Origin: Deltaproteobacteria bacterium
GTDB taxonomy: Bacteria > Desulfobacterota > Desulfobulbia > Desulfobulbales > Desulfurivibrionaceae
NCBI GenBank assembly: GCA_013349285.1
Contig: DUZU01000031.1
Location: 1-32,272, forward strand
Reading direction: 5' to 3'
Length of the DNA stretch: 32,272 nucleotides
Part shown: positions 1 to 7,311 of the stretch, piece after piece
How the letters are laid out: every line of letters begins with the position of its first letter
Numbering within the stretch: the first letter of the stretch is position 1
Position numbers and translations under genes: made by a program
The notes under the pieces: generated by a model
Databases searched by the model: none
The model's input: the letters and a program-made list of their open reading frames with translations, nothing else
Told to the model about the DNA's origin: nothing

Positions 1-41
1 CTAATATTTGCAAACAGTGCGTCATCGATAGTGAACGACAT
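1..41 (-). CDS. 5' end of an unknown gene (truncated by window edge)
   Basis: An ATG at 41 on the minus strand is preceded by a GAGGG purine run about 8 bases upstream and opens a frame that runs off the window. Only 13 complete codons are visible (M-S-F-T-I-D-D-A-L-F-A-N-I), so no product can be named. It lies 28 bp downstream of the hypothetical gene on the same strand and may belong to the same transcription unit. The call rests on the start codon and the ribosome-binding-like sequence only. Confidence 0.4.
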   Translation of the reverse strand, partial: MSFTIDDALFANI

Positions 42-69
42 TGGGTTTTCCCTCAACTCTTAAAGTTTA

Positions 70-801
70 TTATTGTTTGGTGCCGTAGATAGAAATGCCA
101 TGCGCACAAGTATTCTTCCGTTCTTCAAATATCTTGGGGAATTCATCCTTATCTGTAAAGGTGCCATCAGGCTTATCGAAACCTTTTGTTACTTGTTTCG
201 TGGTGCAATAAATATAAATTTTATATCGCCTCCGTTCAGAGACGATGTTGTATTTCAAAAGCAAACTTCCTTTGCTGCCCAGTTCGAGCGATGACGGCTC
301 CCCGAGTATCGTCCTGGCGAGTGCGGGCGTCAGGCAGAAGGTCTCCTTGAAACTACCAATTGTGATGCGCCGCAATGTTCCCTGCCCCTCCAGTGCGATG
401 GTGCAATCATCCGCCAAATAGTAAGGGGTTGTCTGCTTTGCTGTCGGGAAAGCATATTCCTTCCCGTCTATCACGTGTTTCTTCAAGCCCCCGCGCATAC
501 AAGGGGAATACGACCAGGTTCCCCCCATCATCGGCTTTCCTACAGGCTCACCCCAGTTCTCCCTGGCGATGCCTGAGATCTTTTCCCCGATGTCGTATCC
601 GCTCATCTGGGGATTATCCATGAAAGATTTGAGCACCAGCAAGAGATCTTCCGGGGTTTTGGGTTCGTTGGCCCGTATCTCCCGCGTTCTTGGCGTGTCA
701 ACCAGGCCGTTTGCCAGCCTCTCGAAAGCGAATATTCCCGTCGGCGCCAGCAGGGCCAGACAAAGAAGCGTCAGTAACCTAAACATCTTTTTGTTTCTCA
801 T
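70..801 (-). CDS. Secreted hypothetical protein
   Basis: A 243-residue protein that I do not recognise. Starting at the ATG at 801, the first 25 residues look like a Sec signal peptide: MRNKKMF, then a leucine-rich core, then a G-I-F-A end suiting signal peptidase I. There is no lipobox cysteine. The mature part is hydrophilic and has a few cysteines (near SPCMRG, LADDC, FCLTP, YCTTK and NTCAHG) that could form disulfides outside the membrane. A start 10 codons earlier (831) is possible but lacks a ribosome-binding site and would put a polar stretch before the signal peptide; 801 has AGG about 10 bases upstream. The gene begins right after the stop of the small gene at 803-958, so the two may be co-transcribed. 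Function unknown. Confidence 0.6.
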   Translation of the reverse strand: MRNKKMFRLLTLLCLALLAPTGIFAFERLANGLVDTPRTREIRANEPKTPEDLLLVLKSFMDNPQMSGYDIGEKISGIARENWGEPVGKPMMGGTWSYSPCMRGGLKKHVIDGKEYAFPTAKQTTPYYLADDCTIALEGQGTLRRITIGSFKETFCLTPALARTILGEPSSLELGSKGSLLLKYNIVSERRRYKIYIYCTTKQVTKGFDKPDGTFTDKDEFPKIFEERKNTCAHGISIYGTKQ

Positions 802-802
802 G

Positions 803-958
803 CTATTTACACCTAAATCCTTTGTTGCCATCCATTTTACGCAACCGGTATGCCAGGCTTATCGACGATGGGCTCATGGCAAAATATCTTCCGATTTCGA
901 CGCTAAAAAAACGGGCAACCAATGAGGCCAGCTGCTTCATTCGTTCCTTTTTACTCAT
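803..958 (-). CDS. Small HTH-like protein, possible remnant of a REP-associated (Y1) transposase C-terminus
   Basis: A 51-codon frame on the minus strand. Its ATG (958-956) overlaps the TGA (957-955) of the RTX-like fragment in an ATGA arrangement. The middle reads E-I-G-R-Y-F-A-M-S-P-S-S-I-S-L-A-Y-R-L-R, which fits a helix-turn-helix of the kind found at the C-terminus of REP-associated tyrosine transposases (EIG.YFGMS..AVS pattern). The Y1 catalytic part (HUH motif and tyrosine) is absent, so on this reading it is only a remnant. It could equally be an independent tiny regulator. The resemblance is by eye and confidence is low to moderate. Confidence 0.4.
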   Translation of the reverse strand: MSKKERMKQLASLVARFFSVEIGRYFAMSPSSISLAYRLRKMDGNKGFRCK

Positions 959-1515
959 GCTGCCACCCTCCACAGCTCGGTATTCGTGACTATCAGTAAA
1001 ATCTGATCGCTGCCCCTGCTGTTTTCCGCAAAAATCTCTTCCGCTTTTACGCCACTGGCGTTTTTCCCCACGGTCTCGATGCCGTCACCGTCCAGGTCGA
1101 GAACGACCGGACGAAAGATCTGGGTGTCACCGGTAACAGGTGCAGCCAGTTGCCCGTCGCGCCCGGCCCGTTCCTCTTCCGTCAAACCGGCTTTCGGGTC
1201 GCCGGCATCGGTTTGCTTTTTGGCGGTCTGCACTTCCCACAACGGGGCGATGGCGCCACGGCCGAGCGCAGAATAAACCATCCCCTCAACGATGGATTGA
1301 TAAGACTCCGGGCTGCCGGGAGTGGCATTGTAGGGATTGCCGCTGGTGTCAAAGCGTAAGGTCGGATGCTTTTCCTCGCCGCTTAAGGGATCGATGTCGG
1401 TGTAGCGATAGCCGCTCATGTCATATCCAACGCTGGGCATCCGATTGGGGATGATGCCCAGCTGGCTGCCGGGATTCTGCTGGCGCTCACGCTCGATAAA
1501 GTGGAGGGCATGGGG
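955..1515 (-). pseudogene. 5'-truncated RTX/hemolysin-type repeat protein fragment
   Basis: The frame is open from a stop at 1516-1518 down to 955. An ATG occurs at 1440, but coding-like sequence (H-F-I-E-R-E-R-Q-Q-N-P-G-S) continues upstream of it without a start, so the 5' end appears lost. Residues around RPVVLDLDGDGIETV match the D-L-D-G-D-G-I-E-T segment typical of large calcium-binding RTX/hemolysin-like secreted proteins. The downstream continuation expected in such proteins (a stretch with phenylalanine and aspartate repeats) is replaced by unrelated sequence ending in TELWRVAA. The upstream break lies against a sequence resembling a mobile-element end. It most likely makes no functional toxin. 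The alternative is a short stand-alone protein of 161 residues from the ATG at 1440. Confidence 0.5.
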
Positions 1516-1535
1516 TCAAATCTTTATCCTTGACG
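1509..1535. mobile_element. Possible end of a REP/RAYT-type mobile element
   Basis: The stretch reads ATGGGGTCAAATC followed by TTTATCCTTGAC. From memory, sequences of the form TGACCCCATGCC recur beside REP-associated tyrosine transposase genes in environmental proteobacteria. It sits exactly where the RTX-like frame is interrupted and about 550 bp from the HTH remnant at 803-958. No matching second copy is visible in the window, so the assignment is tentative. Confidence 0.3.
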
Positions 1536-1639
1536 CCAAACACTTTTAGACTTGATTAAAGATCAGCTCCCCTGCAATCAGTCTATAAAAGCAAGGTACT
1601 TGATAGGACATAAATCGACAAACAGTGTTTTGCCAACAG

Positions 1640-1668
1640 AAAAAACAAAAACCAGTCAGGTTTTTTTA
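1640..1668 (-). terminator. Probable terminator after the DUF805 gene
   Basis: A 7-bp stem AAAAACC (1647-1653) / GGTTTTT (1659-1665) with a 5-base loop, followed on the minus strand by a T-rich tract. It lies about 70 bp downstream of the DUF805 stop. The stem is AU-rich, so efficiency is uncertain. Confidence 0.4.
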
Positions 1669-1737
1669 GGGTGCCTCAGTCAATATATTTCCAAATATCT
1701 TGACTCGGATCAGTGGGATATTATTGTAATCCTTTGC

Positions 1738-2085
1738 TCATACCTGTTTGGGGTTGGGACCATACTGATTGTCGCCAGGCTTGCTGTCTTGCACCATGAA
1801 GACAATCAAGACGATTGTTCCCAGCAGGGGGACCAAGGCAACGAGGAGCCACCAACCGCTGCGGCCGGTATCGTGAAGTCGGCGAATACCAACGGCAATA
1901 CTTGGTAACATCACGGCAAGCGAGTAAATAGCGGCCAGGGCGCCTGGTCCGCCGACAAGACCCTCGATAAAATTCAGAGCAAACGCAATAAGCATGTTGC
2001 AGAGGGTGAACATCCAGTATTCCTCGCGGTGGGCACGCCCATTGAACACAGTATACTTCTTTAAAACCTCAAGATACCAATTCAT
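1738..2085 (-). CDS. DUF805 family inner-membrane protein
   Basis: A 115-residue membrane protein of the DUF805 (YhaH/YhaI-like) family. Family hallmarks are visible: an N-terminal YTVFNGRAHREEYWMF segment (F-x-G-R-x-x-R-x-E-Y-W), then hydrophobic helices, then VGIRRLHDTGRSGWW (R-R-x-H-D-x-G-x-S-G-W-W), then a final pair of hydrophobic segments and a short polar tail with N-Q-Y-G-P-N-P. The length is normal for the family. The start is supported by AAGGAG 6 bases upstream of the ATG. The family is widespread in bacterial inner membranes and has no firmly established function. It appears to be transcribed alone: 187 bp separates it from the upstream transporter gene, and a candidate terminator follows. 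Confidence 0.88.
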   Translation of the reverse strand: MNWYLEVLKKYTVFNGRAHREEYWMFTLCNMLIAFALNFIEGLVGGPGALAAIYSLAVMLPSIAVGIRRLHDTGRSGWWLLVALVPLLGTIVLIVFMVQDSKPGDNQYGPNPKQV

Positions 2086-2272
2086 CCTTATCTCCTTGCC
2101 TGGTATTGAAATAGCCTGCGCTGTATATTCCGCTCCTGCATTAAACCTGACAAATTACATCTCTTAGCACAATAAGAAAAATCCGTTATCACGCAAATTC
2201 ATAGCGCAGAAATGTATCCCCCAGAAAGATCAAGCTATATATAAGACGAGAGAGAGGAACACGTTATAAAGC

Positions 2273-3478
2273 CTATTTCTCCCGGCTATCGCCTCGATTG
2301 CAAGACTCCTTGGCGGAAATAATGGGTGCTGCAGACGGTGACGGTGGCCGAAACAAATGTCCTTTTATCATCCCTTGGGTGGTGCCAAAGGCGGCCAACG
2401 CCCATGCCGACAGCAAACCTATGTAGTATAAAACACTGGCCCATTTAAAGAGGGGCAGATCGGTATGGTGTGCCAATTGCGCAATACCGGTAACACAAGT
2501 ACCCACCGGGAAGGTAAAGGCCCAGTAAGTCAGGGCAAATTTCATATTCCGGCGCCGGGCATGAATGGTTAAAAGTGCGGCAAGGCAAGTCCAGAGGACT
2601 ACAAATCCAAAAACAGGCACACTGTACAGCACCGCAAACAATGCAAAGCCATTGGCAATTTGAGAAGGGACCGCGCACGTTGCAACGGTACCAAGGATAC
2701 CGGCAGCGGTCATGGATTGCCCCAAGGGGCCTAAAACAATCCACAAGGTGGGGACCCGAGAGGTACCGGAGGTGCCGTGATGCGCCAACCGACTCCAAAT
2801 CATCGATATGATAATCAATGCAGCCATAAGACTTAAGCCGAACATGGCAAAGCAAAGGTAAAACATGGTCTCCCTGAGCATACCCACCGGGGTATAGGGG
2901 ACCAGCATGGCACCGATTGCCGCCGAGACCATGGGAGGAACAACGGGCATCAGCCATCCCCCAAAGGCGGAGTCCTGTCGCACTTCAAACTTGGTAAACA
3001 GGCGATAGGGAATAATAACCGCAGCGGCGAGGCCGGTCATGGTCCCGGCAAACCAGAGAATCCAGGCTATAGCTTGAGCAAGCTCCTGGCCGAATACATT
3101 GCCACCCAGCAAAAGGGCTCCCCCCGCGACGGTGAGCATGGCCATTGGCGGTGCCCCATAAAATTGAGCCATCATGGGGTCATCGAAATGCCGTTTCCAA
3201 ACATTTTGCCGCTGGCCCATCACCTTGCATGAAGCAAGAAAAAGACCGATCAGCATAAGCAAGGCGAGGAGCCAAACAACCAGGGCAAAGGTTTGCAGTT
3301 TTGCTGAAAACATCGGCAACGAGGCGGCGGCATTGGCAATAATTCCTGTACCCATCACCGAGGCAAACCAGTTGGGACCCAACTCATAGTCATTGGTTGC
3401 GCCGGTGACCGTGTAAAAAAACCGTTTCCACCAAAACCCTTTGACTAATCTGTTTTTAAGATCGTTCTCCATATTCAT
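2273..3478 (-). CDS. TehA/SLAC1 (TDT) family carrier or anion channel
   Basis: A 401-residue polytopic membrane protein resembling the tellurite-resistance/dicarboxylate transporter (TDT) family, which includes TehA, the malic acid carrier Mae1, plant SLAC1 and the fungal sulfite exporter Ssu1. The N-terminal GPNWFASVMGTGIIANAAAS fits the first family helix (G-x-x-x-x-V-M-G-T-G), and about ten hydrophobic segments follow, including WAFTFPVGTCVTG near residues 320-335. The C-terminal 35 residues are polar. The substrate cannot be read from sequence; sulfite, dicarboxylate or chloride are possibilities known for the family. The start codon is ambiguous: ATG at 3478 with AAGGA close by, or ATG two codons later. 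It lies 104 bp downstream of the TauE-like gene on the same strand, which would make a sulfur-anion export role coherent, but this is inference. Confidence 0.82.
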   Translation of the reverse strand: MNMENDLKNRLVKGFWWKRFFYTVTGATNDYELGPNWFASVMGTGIIANAAASLPMFSAKLQTFALVVWLLALLMLIGLFLASCKVMGQRQNVWKRHFDDPMMAQFYGAPPMAMLTVAGGALLLGGNVFGQELAQAIAWILWFAGTMTGLAAAVIIPYRLFTKFEVRQDSAFGGWLMPVVPPMVSAAIGAMLVPYTPVGMLRETMFYLCFAMFGLSLMAALIIISMIWSRLAHHGTSGTSRVPTLWIVLGPLGQSMTAAGILGTVATCAVPSQIANGFALFAVLYSVPVFGFVVLWTCLAALLTIHARRRNMKFALTYWAFTFPVGTCVTGIAQLAHHTDLPLFKWASVLYYIGLLSAWALAAFGTTQGMIKGHLFRPPSPSAAPIISAKESCNRGDSREK

Positions 3479-3582
3479 GATCCTTAGTGAGCAAGAGATT
3501 AATGATCTCCGGGGCAGACATGCATCATTGTATTAGTCAGGGACCAACTAACGCAAGTCTGATAATTATTAAAGGGCCATCA

Positions 3583-4302
3583 CTAGAACAAAGCCTTGAC
3601 CAGCATCCCCACCCCCATCACCAGCAGGAGCCAAAACATAATCTTAAGATAATAGCGCCGATTTATTCGATTGTAGAAATATACCCCGGCCAAAATCCCG
3701 ATCAGGGTAAAAGGGGCGCCCTTGGCAAATTCATAGAGCACCAATTTGGTGGTAAGCCCGCTTAGCCCATGGCCCAACGCGGTAAAGAGCCCGGAGATAA
3801 AAAAGAAGATCGAGAGACTGGCCTTAATCTCATCATGGCTCCAGCCGGTAAGGGAGACATAGATGATGGTCGGCGGGCCGCCGGCCCCTAAGGCGCTGCC
3901 AAAGCCCCCGGTCCAGAACCCCGCGACATAGGGCCAGAGGCCGGACATCTTCTCAGGTTTTTTAACCGTAGTCAGCAGGTTAAAAACCGCATAACCGATA
4001 ATCAATCCGCCCAAACAGATCTGGAGAATGGTATTGCTGATATTCTTCAGGACCACCAGCCCAAAAACAACGCCGGGCACACAGCCGAGCAGCAGGGGGC
4101 GAATCCTCAACCAGTCGATATGCCTTCGCAGCTGCAGGGACAAGGAAGAGGTAATAAGCAGGCCATTGAGCATGCATAACGGCGCCGCCATCTGCACATC
4201 CATGAACAGGGTCAACAGCGGCATGGCCACCAGGGCCGAGCCAAAGCCCGACACTCCTTGGGTAAAACCGGCGGCAAGAAAAATCGCCCAAATCATCTCC
4301 AT
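3583..4302 (-). CDS. TauE/SafE family permease (sulfite/organosulfur exporter family)
   Basis: A 239-residue membrane protein of the TauE/SafE/YfcA family. The two family repeats are each marked by a glycine-rich motif: GFTQGVSGFGSALVAMPLL near the N-terminus and GFWTGGFGSALGAGGPPT near the middle. About eight hydrophobic helices are visible. The open frame extends upstream to a TTG at 4350, but that codon lies inside the tRNA-Leu terminator hairpin, so the ATG at 4302 (M-E-M-I-W) is preferred; another ATG at 4296 is also possible. No clear ribosome-binding site precedes either. Family members export sulfite, sulfoacetate or similar anions, or are uncharacterised. It follows the terminator of the gap-tRNA unit, so it needs its own promoter or read-through. 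Confidence 0.85.
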   Translation of the reverse strand: MEMIWAIFLAAGFTQGVSGFGSALVAMPLLTLFMDVQMAAPLCMLNGLLITSSLSLQLRRHIDWLRIRPLLLGCVPGVVFGLVVLKNISNTILQICLGGLIIGYAVFNLLTTVKKPEKMSGLWPYVAGFWTGGFGSALGAGGPPTIIYVSLTGWSHDEIKASLSIFFFISGLFTALGHGLSGLTTKLVLYEFAKGAPFTLIGILAGVYFYNRINRRYYLKIMFWLLLVMGVGMLVKALF

Positions 4303-4331
4303 AAGCCAAACAGCCCCCAGGGGAAAAAGGT

Positions 4332-4375
4332 TAAAAAAAAAGACCTGCAACCAATTAAGGTTACAGGTCTTTTTA
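4332..4375 (-). terminator. Intrinsic terminator of the gap-tRNA-Leu unit (possibly bidirectional)
   Basis: A stem AGACCTG (4341-4347) / CAGGTCT (4364-4370) is extended by AACC (4349-4352) / GGTT (4359-4362). On the minus strand it is followed by nine consecutive T. It begins 10 bases after the CCA end of tRNA-Leu. The plus strand also carries a five-T run, so it may act in both directions. Confidence 0.85.
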
Positions 4376-4379
4376 TATA

Positions 4380-4464
4380 TGGTGCCGAAGGCGAGAATCG
4401 AACTCGCACGGGTCTCCCCACTGCCCCCTCAAGACAGCGTGTCTACCAGTTCCACCACTTCGGC
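4380..4464 (-). tRNA. tRNA-Leu (anticodon GAG), CCA encoded
   Basis: An 85-base tRNA on the minus strand beginning GCCGAAG and ending CTTCGGCACCA, so the acceptor stem pairs fully. The anticodon stem CTGTC/GGCAG encloses the loop TTGAGGG with anticodon GAG at its centre. The long variable arm expected of a class II leucine tRNA is present, and the T-loop reads GTTCGATTC. The 3' CCA is encoded (4380-4382). It lies 25 bp after secG and is followed at once by a terminator, so it is probably processed from the secG transcript. Confidence 0.96.
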
Positions 4465-4489
4465 GTTGTACATTTTTTTAAGACAAAAA

Positions 4490-4855
4490 CTATTCGGTTT
4501 TTGCCGGTACTGCGTCGCTTTTCTCCATCGGCACATCGGTTGCCGCGCTGGGCAGCGGGATCGATTCGATTTTCGGAGCAGCCTGCTCCTCGATCACCGA
4601 GAGATCCTTCATTACCGACCCGTCCCCGCGATTGGTAGACAGATAGGCCAGAGAAATAGAGGTCAACATAAAGAGCACCGCCGCGCCGGTGGTGATCTTG
4701 TTCAACAAAGGCAACGGACCGTCGGAACCGAAAACGGTCTGGCTGGACCCACCGAAAGCAGCACCCATGTCAGCGCCTTTACCCTGCTGTAACAGCACGA
4801 TCACAACCAGGAATAAGCATACTGTAATATGGATGACTGTCAGTAATGTGTCCAT
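4490..4855 (-). CDS. secG: Preprotein translocase subunit SecG
   Basis: A 121-residue inner-membrane protein and accessory subunit of the SecYEG channel, where SecG assists SecA-driven protein export. Two transmembrane helices are visible: residues 3-22 (LLTVIHITVCLFLVVIVLL) and about 52-72 (ITTGAAVLFMLTSISLAYLS). Between them is the family's cytoplasmic loop QQGKGADMGAAFGG, with S-Q-T-V-F-G following. The length is slightly above the usual 75-115, because of a glutamate/alanine/proline-rich C-terminal tail. An AAGGAT sequence lies just upstream of the ATG. It is the last protein gene of the gap-rimI-pgk-tpiA unit and is followed by tRNA-Leu(GAG), the same secG-tRNA-Leu(GAG) pairing known in Escherichia coli (secG-leuU). 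Confidence 0.95.
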   Translation of the reverse strand: MDTLLTVIHITVCLFLVVIVLLQQGKGADMGAAFGGSSQTVFGSDGPLPLLNKITTGAAVLFMLTSISLAYLSTNRGDGSVMKDLSVIEEQAAPKIESIPLPSAATDVPMEKSDAVPAKTE

Positions 4856-4868
4856 TCTATCCTTAGAA

Positions 4869-4900
4869 CAAAAAAAAACTCCCTGCCGTATGGAAGGGAA
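4869..4900 (-). terminator. Attenuator-like hairpin between tpiA and secG
   Basis: On the minus strand a TCCCT/AGGGA stem (4895-4899 with 4880-4884) has a 10-base loop and is followed by a run of about ten T. It fills the 48-bp gap between the tpiA stop and the secG start. The short stem suggests partial termination, which would lower secG and tRNA expression relative to the glycolytic genes. Confidence 0.55.
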
Positions 4901-4903
4901 TTA

Positions 4904-5659
4904 CTACTTAAAATTTATGATGCGGGTAAATGACTCAGCGGAAAGTGCTGCCCCGCCGACCAGGGCCCCGTCAACATCCTCCTGACTCATCAAAACATCA
5001 ACGTTACCAGGATTGACGCTGCCACCATACAATATTCTTATTTGGCTAGCAATACTTTTCTGATAGATTTTAGCCAGCAGGTCACGAACAAAATGATGGG
5101 CCTCCTGGGCCTGCTGCTCAGAGGCGGTTTTCCCGGTGCCGATGGCCCAGACCGGCTCATAGGCGACCACGATTTTCGCGGGATCGGTAACAACAATGTC
5201 AGCCAGGCCGGCCCGCACCTGCTGCTCCAAAACCTGCATGGTCCGGCCTCCCTCGCGCTCGTCAAGGGTCTCGCCGATGCAGAGCACCGGCACCAGGCCG
5301 AACTTGATGGCCCCGGCCACCCGCTTGTTGATCAAGGCATCGGTTTCGCCGAAGATATGCCGCCGCTCGGAATGGCCGATGATGGCCATGGAACAGCCCA
5401 GCTCCAGGAGCATCAGCGGCGAAATCTCCCCGGTGAAGGCCCCCTTTTCCTCCCAGCATATATTCTGGGCGGCCAATTTCAGATTGCTGCCCGCCACCAC
5501 CTCTTTCACCACCGGCAAGGCGGTGTAGGGCGGGGCGATCATCACCTCGCGGTCGCTGAGACCCTTGCTCGCTTCGGCTACGGCGGCGGCCAACTCCCGG
5601 GCTTCGGCCGCGGTGGTGTACATCTTCCAGTTTCCGGCAATCAGTGGCTTACGCTGCAT
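4904..5659 (-). CDS. tpiA: Triosephosphate isomerase
   Basis: A 251-residue cytosolic TIM-barrel enzyme interconverting dihydroxyacetone phosphate and glyceraldehyde 3-phosphate. All catalytic motifs are present in order: N-terminal AGNWKMY with the catalytic lysine, IIGHSERR with the catalytic histidine near residue 95, VAYEPVWAIGTGKTA with the catalytic glutamate and the closing loop near 166-178, and the phosphate-binding YGGSVNPGN near 211-219. The length is standard. The ATG has GGAG 6 bases upstream and lies 12 bp after the pgk stop. It is part of the gap-rimI-pgk-tpiA-secG transcription unit. No oddities. Confidence 0.98.
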   Translation of the reverse strand: MQRKPLIAGNWKMYTTAAEARELAAAVAEASKGLSDREVMIAPPYTALPVVKEVVAGSNLKLAAQNICWEEKGAFTGEISPLMLLELGCSMAIIGHSERRHIFGETDALINKRVAGAIKFGLVPVLCIGETLDEREGGRTMQVLEQQVRAGLADIVVTDPAKIVVAYEPVWAIGTGKTASEQQAQEAHHFVRDLLAKIYQKSIASQIRILYGGSVNPGNVDVLMSQEDVDGALVGGAALSAESFTRIINFK

Positions 5660-5671
5660 AGGCTGCTCCGT

Positions 5672-6856
5672 CTATTCTTTTGCTTCCAAGGCCTCGACCC
5701 CGGGAAGTTTTTTGCCTTCCATCAACATCAGGAAAGCGCCGCCGCCGGTGGAGATATAGGAAATATTATTGGACTCCCCGGCCCGGTGCACGGCGACATC
5801 GGTGTCTCCGCCGCCGACAATGGTCAGGGCATGGGAGCGGGCCAGATGCTGCACCATGGCCATGGTGCCCCGGGAGTAGGCATCCATCTCAAAGGCGCCC
5901 ATGGGGCCGTTCCAGATAATGGTCTTGGCGTTTTCCAGGGCCTCGGCAAAGAGCATGGTGGTGGCCGGCCCGATATCGAGCACCATCCAGTCGGCCGGCA
6001 CCTCCTGCATCGGCACCTGCTTGGTTTCGGCCCGGGCCTCGAACTTGTCGGCGACAACAAAGTCCACCGGCAGATAAAGCTTGACCCCCAACCGCTTCGC
6101 CTTGCTGATCAGCTCCAGGGCCGTATCGAGCAGTTCATCCTCGACCTTGGACTTGCCCATGTCATAGCCCATACTCTTTAAAAAGGTATTGGCCATGGCC
6201 CCGCCGATGATCATCTTATCGACCCGGTCCATCAGGTTGCGCAGGGCGCCGAGCTTGCTCGACACCTTGGCCCCGCCGACAATGGCGACCAGCGGCCGCA
6301 TGGGATCGCTGACCGAGCGGTGGAAATAATCCATCTCCTTCTGCAACAAAAAGCCGGCGGCGCACTGATCGACAAAGTTGGTCACGCCGACCACCGAGGC
6401 ATGGGCCCGATGGGCCACGGCAAAGGCATCATTTATATAGATATCACAAAGACCGGCCAGCTGGCTGGCAAAGCCCTCGTCGTTCTGTTGTTCTTCCGGG
6501 TGGAAACGCAGGTTCTCAAGGAGCAGCACATCGCCGGGCTGCATCGCATCGACGGCGGCCTTGGCCTCGGGGCCGACACAATCGGCGGCCAGCTTCACCT
6601 CCTTGCCCAGCAGCCTGGACAGCCGCTTGGCGGCGGGAGCCAGACTGAACTCCATCTTGCGCTCCCCCTTGGGGCGGCCCATGTGCGAAATAATAATAAT
6701 CTTGGCGTTCTCATCCAGGGCATGATTGATAGTCGGCAACACCCCACGGATCCGAATATCGTCGGTAATATTCCGTTGTTCGTCCAGGGGCACATTGAAA
6801 TCAACCCGGATAAGCAGCTTCTTTCCCTTGATGTCCAAGTCTTTGATGTTCTTCAA
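5672..6856 (-). CDS. pgk: Phosphoglycerate kinase (TTG start)
   Basis: A 394-residue cytosolic enzyme transferring phosphate between 1,3-bisphosphoglycerate and ADP. Motifs include RVDFNVPLD near residues 18-26, the substrate histidine/arginine segment [19 protein letters not shown] near 194-203, NGPMGAFE, and the C-terminal nucleotide loop GGGDTDVAV. Length is normal. The start codon is TTG: position 6856 begins a TTGA that overlaps the TGA of rimI by four bases, and the N-terminus [20 protein letters not shown] is canonical from that point. GGAGG lies about 10 bases upstream. The overlap implies translational coupling to rimI. Confidence 0.98.
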   Translation of the reverse strand: MKNIKDLDIKGKKLLIRVDFNVPLDEQRNITDDIRIRGVLPTINHALDENAKIIIISHMGRPKGERKMEFSLAPAAKRLSRLLGKEVKLAADCVGPEAKAAVDAMQPGDVLLLENLRFHPEEQQNDEGFASQLAGLCDIYINDAFAVAHRAHASVVGVTNFVDQCAAGFLLQKEMDYFHRSVSDPMRPLVAIVGGAKVSSKLGALRNLMDRVDKMIIGGAMANTFLKSMGYDMGKSKVEDELLDTALELISKAKRLGVKLYLPVDFVVADKFEARAETKQVPMQEVPADWMVLDIGPATTMLFAEALENAKTIIWNGPMGAFEMDAYSRGTMAMVQHLARSHALTIVGGGDTDVAVHRAGESNNISYISTGGGAFLMLMEGKKLPGVEALEAKE

Positions 6857-7311
6857 GAAATATTACCCTCCGTCACTTTTTCCATTATTATCGCATCTTC
6901 GACAGGCGTTGCATAATAATTTTTTCTGAGCCCCACCCGGCGAAAGCCATATTTAAGATAGAGATGTTCCGCCGCCCGATTGGCGCGGCGCAATTCCAAA
7001 AAGCAGCGGTTAATGCCGCGCGCGGCCAGAAAACCAAGGCAGTATTCCAGGAGCAGCGACGCCACCCCGTGCCGCCTCGCCCCTTTGACCACGCCGAGCT
7101 GTAAAATCTCGGCCTCGTCGACCACGCTTTGCCCGCAGACAAAACCAACCGCCCGGCCCCGGGCCTCAACCACAAACTGCCAGCCGTTGGCCCGCTCCAG
7201 TTCACGGGCCAGCTGCTCCGCGCTCCAGTCGGCCAGCGCCTCGGCCGAGGCCGAGGCGAGTTCCGCCAAATCCGCAACCGCCAGCGGCCGCACCGAGAAA
7301 GGGCCGGTCAC
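6853..7311 (-). CDS. rimI: GNAT acetyltransferase, RimI-like (ribosomal protein S18 alanine N-acetyltransferase family)
   Basis: A 152-residue single-domain GNAT enzyme. The acetyl-CoA pyrophosphate loop is seen as [15 protein letters not shown] (R-R-x-G-x-A) near residues 78-92. The C-terminal part, [19 protein letters not shown] then RVGLRKNYY and EDAIIM, is characteristic of RimI, which acetylates the N-terminal alanine of ribosomal protein S18. Other protein substrates are possible because RimI-like enzymes are diverse. Translation starts at a GTG immediately after the gap stop codon (TAAGTG, no gap) and ends inside the pgk start (4-bp overlap), so it is embedded in the glycolytic operon with no room for its own promoter. 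Confidence 0.85.
   Translation of the reverse strand: MTGPFSVRPLAVADLAELASASAEALADWSAEQLARELERANGWQFVVEARGRAVGFVCGQSVVDEAEILQLGVVKGARRHGVASLLLEYCLGFLAARGINRCFLELRRANRAAEHLYLKYGFRRVGLRKNYYATPVEDAIIMEKVTEGNIS

Noticed and set aside
4303-4350. TTG-initiated extension of the TauE-like protein
   Set aside because: The codon is part of the tRNA-Leu terminator hairpin, so the transcript would be unlikely to serve it.
5042-6181. 379-codon plus-strand frame opposite tpiA/pgk
   Set aside because: Glycine/histidine/leucine-rich shadow of two clear enzymes, with no recognisable domain.
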